Shown one piece after another: positions 14,517 to 18,889 of a DNA stretch of 18,889 nucleotides (position 1 is the stretch's first letter; every line of letters begins with the position of its first letter). This DNA is from JABMRP01 sp964444795. GTDB lineage: Bacteria; Planctomycetota; Planctomycetia; Pirellulales; Thermoguttaceae. The DNA is taken from NCBI GenBank assembly GCA_964444795.1, contig CAYUIQ010000180.1, forward strand, positions 1-18,889, given 5' to 3'. The notes under the pieces were generated by a model. It was not told the DNA's origin and searched no databases. It saw only the letters and a program-made list of their open reading frames with translations. The position numbers were made by a program, and so were the translations under genes.

Positions 14517-15071
14517 ATGCGCGCGGTTCTGACCATGATGGCCATTCTCTCACTCGGTGCCGTACTCGCTCCGACGGGTGTCGCCGCCGAGCCATTCTGC
14601 GATGGCTGCGGCGCAGCCGATTGTGGTGGATCGGACTGTGGTACAGTCGGCGGTTGTTCCGACGGCCAGGTGTGCGTCACCGACGCCGAGCAATGCCGCG
14701 GTTGCGGCCAGTGCTCGCCCTGCTGCCGCCGCACCCGCTGTAACCGTCTACGATGGGGACACCTGCAAGCTACCGGTCAGTTCAACTGCCAGTGCCGAGG
14801 GAGCTACAAGTTCCCGGTGTTTCCCCAGTACACGTATCACTGGCCCGGCATGTACTCCCAGCGGACCATGACCGAGTACATTGGCCCGTATCGGTTTCCG
14901 CCGTTGACGCCGCCGGAGGAAGTCTTCTCAAGTCCTCCACCCACCCAACCCACGGCCGCCAAGCCAACGGCCTACCGGCTGGTCGATTTCCAGGTGGAGC
15001 AACCCTCCGATCTCGCCCTGCCGGTATCGTCAGGTGAACCCGACTCGACCCGGAGTTTGCGCCGGTATTAG
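14517..15071 (+). CDS. Secreted cysteine-rich protein of unknown function
   Basis: AAGGAGG six bases before the ATG gives a strong ribosome binding site. The 184-residue protein has a signal peptide (MRAVLTMMAILSLGAVLAP, cleavage after VAA, residue 24). A segment with 14 cysteines at about residues 28-102 follows, with patterns CDGC, CGQCSPCC and CQC. Next is an aromatic stretch (FPVFPQYTYHWPGMYSQ, then EYIGPYRFPPL) and a Pro/Thr/Ser-rich tail. Cysteine spacing suggests a disulfide-bonded or metal-binding exported domain. I do not recognise a named family; similar short Cys- and Tyr-rich exported proteins are common in planctomycetes. It stands alone, 133 bases after the dehydrogenase. Confidence 0.85.
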   Translation: MRAVLTMMAILSLGAVLAPTGVAAEPFCDGCGAADCGGSDCGTVGGCSDGQVCVTDAEQCRGCGQCSPCCRRTRCNRLRWGHLQATGQFNCQCRGSYKFPVFPQYTYHWPGMYSQRTMTEYIGPYRFPPLTPPEEVFSSPPPTQPTAAKPTAYRLVDFQVEQPSDLALPVSSGEPDSTRSLRRY

Positions 15072-15137
15072 TCGTCCATCGCGGCTCAGTCGCTGGATTC
15101 CCAAGAATTCAGTCGATGCCCTTTCCTCACATTTGCA

Positions 15138-15194
15138 CCCCTCTGTTCAGGGGCTGCCATCTCTGTCTGGGGGTTGCCCAACCCGGCAAACCCC
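15138..15194. terminator. Two adjacent hairpins after the cysteine-rich gene
   Basis: CCCCT (15138-15142) pairs with AGGGG (15149-15153). GGGGTTGCC (15170-15178) then pairs with GGCAAACCCC (15185-15194) with one bulged base, followed by TCTTT. They start about 66 bases after the stop at 15071 and could end transcription, although a proper T tract is lacking. The rest of the 272-base gap (15072-15343) is pyrimidine-rich and noncoding. It has a possible -10 box TATAAC at 15314-15319 for the lipoprotein gene but no convincing -35. Confidence 0.4.
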
Positions 15195-15343
15195 TCTTTG
15201 GTGCGGGAAGATGCTTTACTTCCCTGCTTTCTCTTAGTTATTCACCTTTCCCTGCTTGCGTTACCTCCCTGGTTTGATTATTTTGGTGGGTAGGTTCGAG
15301 AGATGGCCCAACTTATAACGCGTTTGCAACGGAGGTACAGATC

Positions 15344-15826
15344 ATGATCCGGCTCGTGTTGCTTTTGGCCGCCACTTCCCTGGCGGTGACCGGTTGTACG
15401 AATCTCGTCGCCGATCAAGATACACCGATGAACCCCCAGGCTGCAGCCGGCCAGGAAGACAAGACTCAGATCCCGCCGCCGTCGGGGAAGAAGGTATGGA
15501 TTGTCGATGCTTTGCTCGCGACAATCGACGAGATCGATCCGCGGGGTGAGAGCGAAGAGGTTGGCGAGCACAAGGACATCTTGCGTCAGCAATTGAAGGA
15601 TAGCGACCCCGAGTTGCGCGAGATCCTTGGCGGCAATTCCCGAAACATGATCCTCCAGGCCAACAAGAAGCCACCGGTGTTGGTGGTCGGACGTACGGCC
15701 GAGCAGGTTCGCCAGATGAAAAAGGCCAAGGAAGCCAAAGAGGCAGCGGAGAAGGAAAAGGCGGCCGATAAAGGGGCCTCCGACGAGGTTCCCGCCGAGG
15801 CCGACGCCTCCACACCGGTCGAGTAG
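15344..15826 (+). CDS. Small putative lipoprotein with charged coiled tail
   Basis: The ATG follows GGAGG (15331-15335) by eight bases. The 160-residue protein opens with a lipoprotein signal (MIRLVLLLAATSLAVTGC) whose lipobox VTGC predicts lipidation at Cys18 and anchoring in the cell envelope. The middle part (KKVWIVDALLATIDEIDP, RQQLKDSDPELREILGG, PPVLVVGRTAEQVRQMK) matches no family I can name. The end is a Lys/Glu/Ala-rich helix (about 124-150, KKAKEAKEAAEKEKAADK), probably a single helix or coiled coil. It converges with the large exported protein gene, with 31 bases between stops. Confidence 0.82.
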   Translation: MIRLVLLLAATSLAVTGCTNLVADQDTPMNPQAAAGQEDKTQIPPPSGKKVWIVDALLATIDEIDPRGESEEVGEHKDILRQQLKDSDPELREILGGNSRNMILQANKKPPVLVVGRTAEQVRQMKKAKEAKEAAEKEKAADKGASDEVPAEADASTPVE

Positions 15827-15857
15827 CTCCCTCACCGTGACCAACTCCGCGGCGCAG

Positions 15858-17405
15858 CTACTTGCTGGCCTTGCTTTGCGAAGGCCAGTTGGCCACTTTG
15901 CTCGAAGTCGGCTTGGCAGCCGGCTTCTTTTCGATGCGCGCGATCGGGCGCATCGCGTTTTCGGGATTGTCCTCGAGCCAGGCTTTCAGTACCTCGCCGC
16001 TGGGCAGTTCCGACTCGATGGTCAGGCGGCCGTCGCGAAGATGCAGCCCGTACCGGCCGTCGATGCGGGCAAACCACTGGGCAAGCCGATCGCGATCACC
16101 GGATAGCAGCATCCGACCGTTGGCATCGAGCGTGGCCCAGGGACGATCGGCCGTCGCCAGACGGCGATGCAATCCTGCCAGTGTCATTTTCTGCTCGGTC
16201 CACTCCAGCGGTAAGACTTCGCTCGCGCCGTCTCGAAACTCGGTGAAGCGAGGTAGTACGTCCTTGGTTGGCGTCCAGGAGAATCGCCTGGCCAGTTTCA
16301 AGACCTGAATCATCTCTTGCTGGCGTCGTTCGGTTTCCGCATCTTCCACGCCTTCCGGTTCCCCGGCATCGCCCACCAGTTCGACGATCGGTTGCCCCAC
16401 CTGAGGATCCGCCAGCCACGCAGTCATTTCCGCTTGCACACCGGGGGTCATAAGCTGACCCATGGGCTGGGAATCGCTTCGCTCGGTGGCGTTGCCGAAG
16501 TTGCGGATGCCATGTTCGGCGCCACGGGGATCGGTCTGACGGCGGTGGATGGCGGCTGCCAACACTTCGAAAAACGCTGGGGCATGTTGCGCGTCGTTTC
16601 CTTCAAGAAAGAACTGGACCCAAAGTTGCCCGTCGGGGGTGACGGGGGTGCGAGGGGTTGCCGTGTCGGCTGTCGCGCGGAACGACGATGGGTCGAGGGA
16701 CGCGTCGGCCGAAGTGGTCCACTGCGGCGGAGCAAGGCGTTCCGGGCGTCGCTCCGGAAGAGGGACCCCGGCGACATAGTCGGCCAGTCCTCGGGAGACC
16801 CACTCGGGAAAGGCCGGTTGCTGACCGGTAACCCGCAGGAACGCCAAGACACCCTCCCGGCGCAGGTGCAGCAATTGTTGGGGCGCCAGTTGCCCAGCGC
16901 CGGCCGTGCTCAGCACGATGCCTGGCCCGTAGCGCAGCGGGGCGAGTTCGCCCGCCGGCGGCATTCGTGGATCTAAAGCACGGTCGGTGACGATCACGCC
17001 GATGGCCCCGATACCGACCGTTGGCCGACGATGGGCGTTACCCCATTGGTCGGCAAGGCGTGCCGTTTCCGCCCATACGCCTTCCATGTGTCGTGCCACC
17101 CGGCTTGCTTGCTCGGCTCCGAGCGTGCTGAAAACGACGAAGTGTTTGGTGCGAGTTTCCCATCCCCCCCCGACAACCCGGTTGGCGTGGCGGGGCAGAT
17201 CAAGTTCATCGAGCCGTCGAGGCAGATCGTCGCGAAGGCTTCGATACGACGGCAGCTCGGCGGCGACGGCCTGTCCGGTCGACAGATATGGCACCGCGGA
17301 GACGGCCAACCAGCAGAGCCATGCCACGGTGCCGAACCCACGCCGGATGGTGACTGCCGACGTTGTCCGTTGCGTCCTTGGCAGAGTAATCGTTATACGT
17401 TGCAT
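15858..17405 (-). CDS. Exported protein with degenerate gluzincin-like (DUF1570-type) domain
   Basis: The 515-residue protein has a long basic N-terminus and a signal peptide (GTVAWLCWLAVSAVPYLSTG, cleavage near AVAA before residue 50). Residues about 85-260 resemble exported peptidase-MA/DUF1570-type proteins: KHFVVFSTLGAEQASRVARHMEGVW, then LLHLRREGVLAFL (178-190) and PEWVSRGLADYVAG (200-213). Where active gluzincins have HExxH and WxxEG, this protein reads REGVL and WVSRG, so all three metal ligands appear lost. The rest has a Glu-rich linker (EPEGVEDAETERRQQEM) and a Lys/Ser-rich end, and matches nothing I recognise. A structural or binding role is more likely than proteolysis. No strong Shine-Dalgarno is seen before the ATG. 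It diverges from the gene at 17817. Confidence 0.78.
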   Translation of the reverse strand: MQRITITLPRTQRTTSAVTIRRGFGTVAWLCWLAVSAVPYLSTGQAVAAELPSYRSLRDDLPRRLDELDLPRHANRVVGGGWETRTKHFVVFSTLGAEQASRVARHMEGVWAETARLADQWGNAHRRPTVGIGAIGVIVTDRALDPRMPPAGELAPLRYGPGIVLSTAGAGQLAPQQLLHLRREGVLAFLRVTGQQPAFPEWVSRGLADYVAGVPLPERRPERLAPPQWTTSADASLDPSSFRATADTATPRTPVTPDGQLWVQFFLEGNDAQHAPAFFEVLAAAIHRRQTDPRGAEHGIRNFGNATERSDSQPMGQLMTPGVQAEMTAWLADPQVGQPIVELVGDAGEPEGVEDAETERRQQEMIQVLKLARRFSWTPTKDVLPRFTEFRDGASEVLPLEWTEQKMTLAGLHRRLATADRPWATLDANGRMLLSGDRDRLAQWFARIDGRYGLHLRDGRLTIESELPSGEVLKAWLEDNPENAMRPIARIEKKPAAKPTSSKVANWPSQSKASK

Positions 17406-17816
17406 GATTGGAGCCCCCGAATAACCTGTTTTCTGATCCTAAACGATACCATCTCTCCAACGACTAATATCGGCATGTCGGGGGAAAGTCTGTGTTCGCG
17501 GAATACCCAATCCGTTGAGAAATCAGGATTTACCGAAATCTTTCCTATGTTTCGCAGTTACTGCATCGCACTTATTGCCCCAAGAATCCCACGAGGCCCG
17601 GCATTTGGTTTAATACGAATTTGACTCCACCCCGATACCTGATTTTGGGCCGCTGAAAGGAGATCCCCAAGCGGTCTTGCGATGGTGTTGACGGAGAGAT
17701 CGGCCAGAACTCACACGGATGGGGGGCTGACCTAACCGGCACCCCCTTCGCACGGCAATCCAAAAGGACACCCGACGGTTTCGGGCATCAAGCGACGCTC
17801 CCCGGGGAGAACGAAT
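17406..17816. other. 411-base divergent intergenic region, AT-richer, with small hairpins
   Basis: No open reading frame here looks real. The stretch from about 17425 to 17640 is clearly richer in A and T than its surroundings, as expected for a divergent control region. Three possible hairpins lie on the plus strand: AGGATTT/AAATCTT (17525-17542), GGCCGCT/AGCGGTC (17648-17654 with 17670-17676) and GGGGG/CCCCC (about 17722-17746). GGGGAG before 17817 is the ribosome binding site of the next gene. I found no convincing promoter pair. Confidence 0.5.
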
Positions 17817-18889
17817 ATGACGATTTTGACACGGACGTCTCTCGTTTCCAATATCGGCCCTGTCACAAGAGCCAACCTCTGGCGGGCCGGCCGCCTTCTC
17901 AGAAACAAGCGCTTGTTGCTGCTCGTTGCCGCGGCGATGGCCTGCTGGGGCGCATGGTACCCGATCCCAGGGGCGGAGGCGGATCGGTCGACACAATCCT
18001 CGGACGAGAGCGAGTTGGGCGTCCGGTTCGTCGATCGCAGCCGCTGGCTCCAACCCGGTTCACCCGGAGAAGGCTGGATCCAATCGACCGACGCAAAAGA
18101 GGAAACCGTCGAGGCACCGAGTTCGCTCGCCAAGGCTTTGACGACGAAGACGGTTCCGGATGTCATCCGGGTAGCGACGCTTCCCGCTCCGGCCAAAACC
18201 GTGCGGCAGCCCCGGGCGACGAGCGAGAGGTGGACGATCGACGCCCGGACCGCTGCACCTTCGGCGAATTCGAGCCTGTCCTCGCCCGCGATCCCGAAAA
18301 GGTCCTTACCCTCGGCAGGCTTGCCCAAGCCGATTGCTTCGGCGACGGCCTCCTCGGCACGAGGGCCGTTTGTCGCCGTGCCGTTGCCGCTGGCGCTGGA
18401 CCGTATTGTGCCACCCGCCGCGTCGCCGAGCCCGGCGATCTCCAAATTGCCGGCGATGCCGAGGATGATTGTGCCCAATCTGCCGCGGGATTCCGCGCTG
18501 CCGATCCGGACGTCGGCGACGCGCGTCGAGGCACTCCCGCCGGCGCCTCTGCCGGTGGCGGCGGAGCGCGGCACGCCGCGTGTGTCGCAACCGAATGACA
18601 TCTCACAAAAGGGCACCTCGGAACCAGACGCCCTCGCCGGACCGGCTTGGTCGTCCTGGCCGAAGAAGAGTACGGTTCCGGGACGATTGCCGGCATCTGA
18701 TACCGCCTTGCGTTCCCCGCCGGTGTCTCCCGCCTTATTGCGTTTCCCGTCGGTGGTCGATGATTCAAAGCAAATGCATACCACCGTATCACGGCAAGGA
18801 GTCGTCGTGGCTCCGGCCGAAATGACCTTGCCGTCGACGCGACTGGGGCCGTTTGAGGTGTTGGATCATACGGACGAGTTGGCGGTGGT
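17817..18889 (+). CDS. Pro/Ala/Ser-rich exported protein, 3' end beyond the window
   Basis: From the ATG at 17817 (GGGGAG seven bases upstream) the frame stays open for 357 codons to the right edge, so the gene is partial at its 3' end. Residues 26-55 form a signal or anchor: basic GRLLRNKR, hydrophobic LLLLVAAAMACWGAWY, then a possible cleavage after GAEA. The next 280 residues are low in complexity, rich in Pro, Ala, Ser and Thr, with few acidic residues, as in a disordered linker or periplasm-spanning region. The last visible part (TRLGPFEVLDHTDELAV) looks more ordered and may open a folded domain, perhaps like the N-terminal domain of secretin-type proteins; that is a guess. I do not recognise the family. 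A long open frame on the opposite strand (17732-18784) is its GC-driven shadow. Confidence 0.75.
   Translation, partial: MTILTRTSLVSNIGPVTRANLWRAGRLLRNKRLLLLVAAAMACWGAWYPIPGAEADRSTQSSDESELGVRFVDRSRWLQPGSPGEGWIQSTDAKEETVEAPSSLAKALTTKTVPDVIRVATLPAPAKTVRQPRATSERWTIDARTAAPSANSSLSSPAIPKRSLPSAGLPKPIASATASSARGPFVAVPLPLALDRIVPPAASPSPAISKLPAMPRMIVPNLPRDSALPIRTSATRVEALPPAPLPVAAERGTPRVSQPNDISQKGTSEPDALAGPAWSSWPKKSTVPGRLPASDTALRSPPVSPALLRFPSVVDDSKQMHTTVSRQGVVVAPAEMTLPSTRLGPFEVLDHTDELAV

Noticed and set aside
17732..18784. A 350-codon minus-strand open frame at the right end
   Set aside because: The plus-strand frame from 17817 has a ribosome binding site, a signal segment and stays open to the edge; the minus frame has none of these.
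1..18889. CRISPR arrays, tRNA or rRNA genes, transposases, phage genes
   Set aside because: No regularly spaced direct repeats, no cloverleaf-like sequence and no matching protein motifs were seen on either strand.

Overview
The window looks like chromosomal DNA of a planctomycete, probably from the Pirellulales. The reasons are its visibly high GC, the many short genes for exported proteins, a Tat-exported Gfo/Idh/MocA oxidoreductase, three secreted DUF1080 (3-keto-disaccharide hydrolase type) paralogs, a beta-propeller/di-heme cytochrome c fusion, and GC-rich palindromic repeats between genes. This is judged from protein style, not from a marker gene. The first 12 bases match the 3' end of an Illumina sequencing adapter, so the left edge is probably a raw contig end.

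Bases 1-6508 form an oxidative sugar-type block. A beta-propeller/cytochrome c gene (minus) and a Tat-exported Gfo/Idh/MocA oxidoreductase gene (plus) diverge from a shared control region with candidate promoters in both directions and a near-perfect 34-bp inverted repeat. Directly behind the oxidoreductase lies the C-terminal part of a second gene of the same family, without its NAD-binding half. Facing it is a tight minus-strand operon of three DUF1080 genes (6508 down to 4417). Known partnerships between DUF1080 proteins and Gfo/Idh/MocA dehydrogenases suggest a periplasmic 3-keto-glycoside route, but substrates cannot be read from the sequence.

Bases 6509-11421 are mostly housekeeping: an RluA-family pseudouridine synthase, a YbaK/ProX-type aminoacyl-tRNA deacylase, aconitase AcnA with all three cluster cysteines, and a YkgJ-type cysteine-cluster protein. 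Two families of palindromic repeat lie here. One sits upstream of acnA; the other also occurs at 4384-4416 and here forms the last coding part of the YkgJ-like gene.

Bases 11704-14383 hold an ISOC1/2-like cysteine hydrolase overlapping by ATGA with a soluble PAS histidine kinase that has no adjacent response regulator, then a short-chain dehydrogenase. Bases 14517-18889 hold envelope proteins of unknown function: a secreted protein with 14 cysteines, a small lipoprotein with a charged coiled tail, a large exported protein that looks like a metallopeptidase without its metal ligands, and a Pro/Ala/Ser-rich exported protein that runs off the right edge.

I see no tRNA, rRNA, CRISPR array, transposase or phage genes. 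No complete undescribed system is evident. The best leads are the tandem DUF1080 operon with its divergent motif, the oxidoreductase gene scar, the repeat-encoded protein tail and the ligand-free peptidase-like protein.
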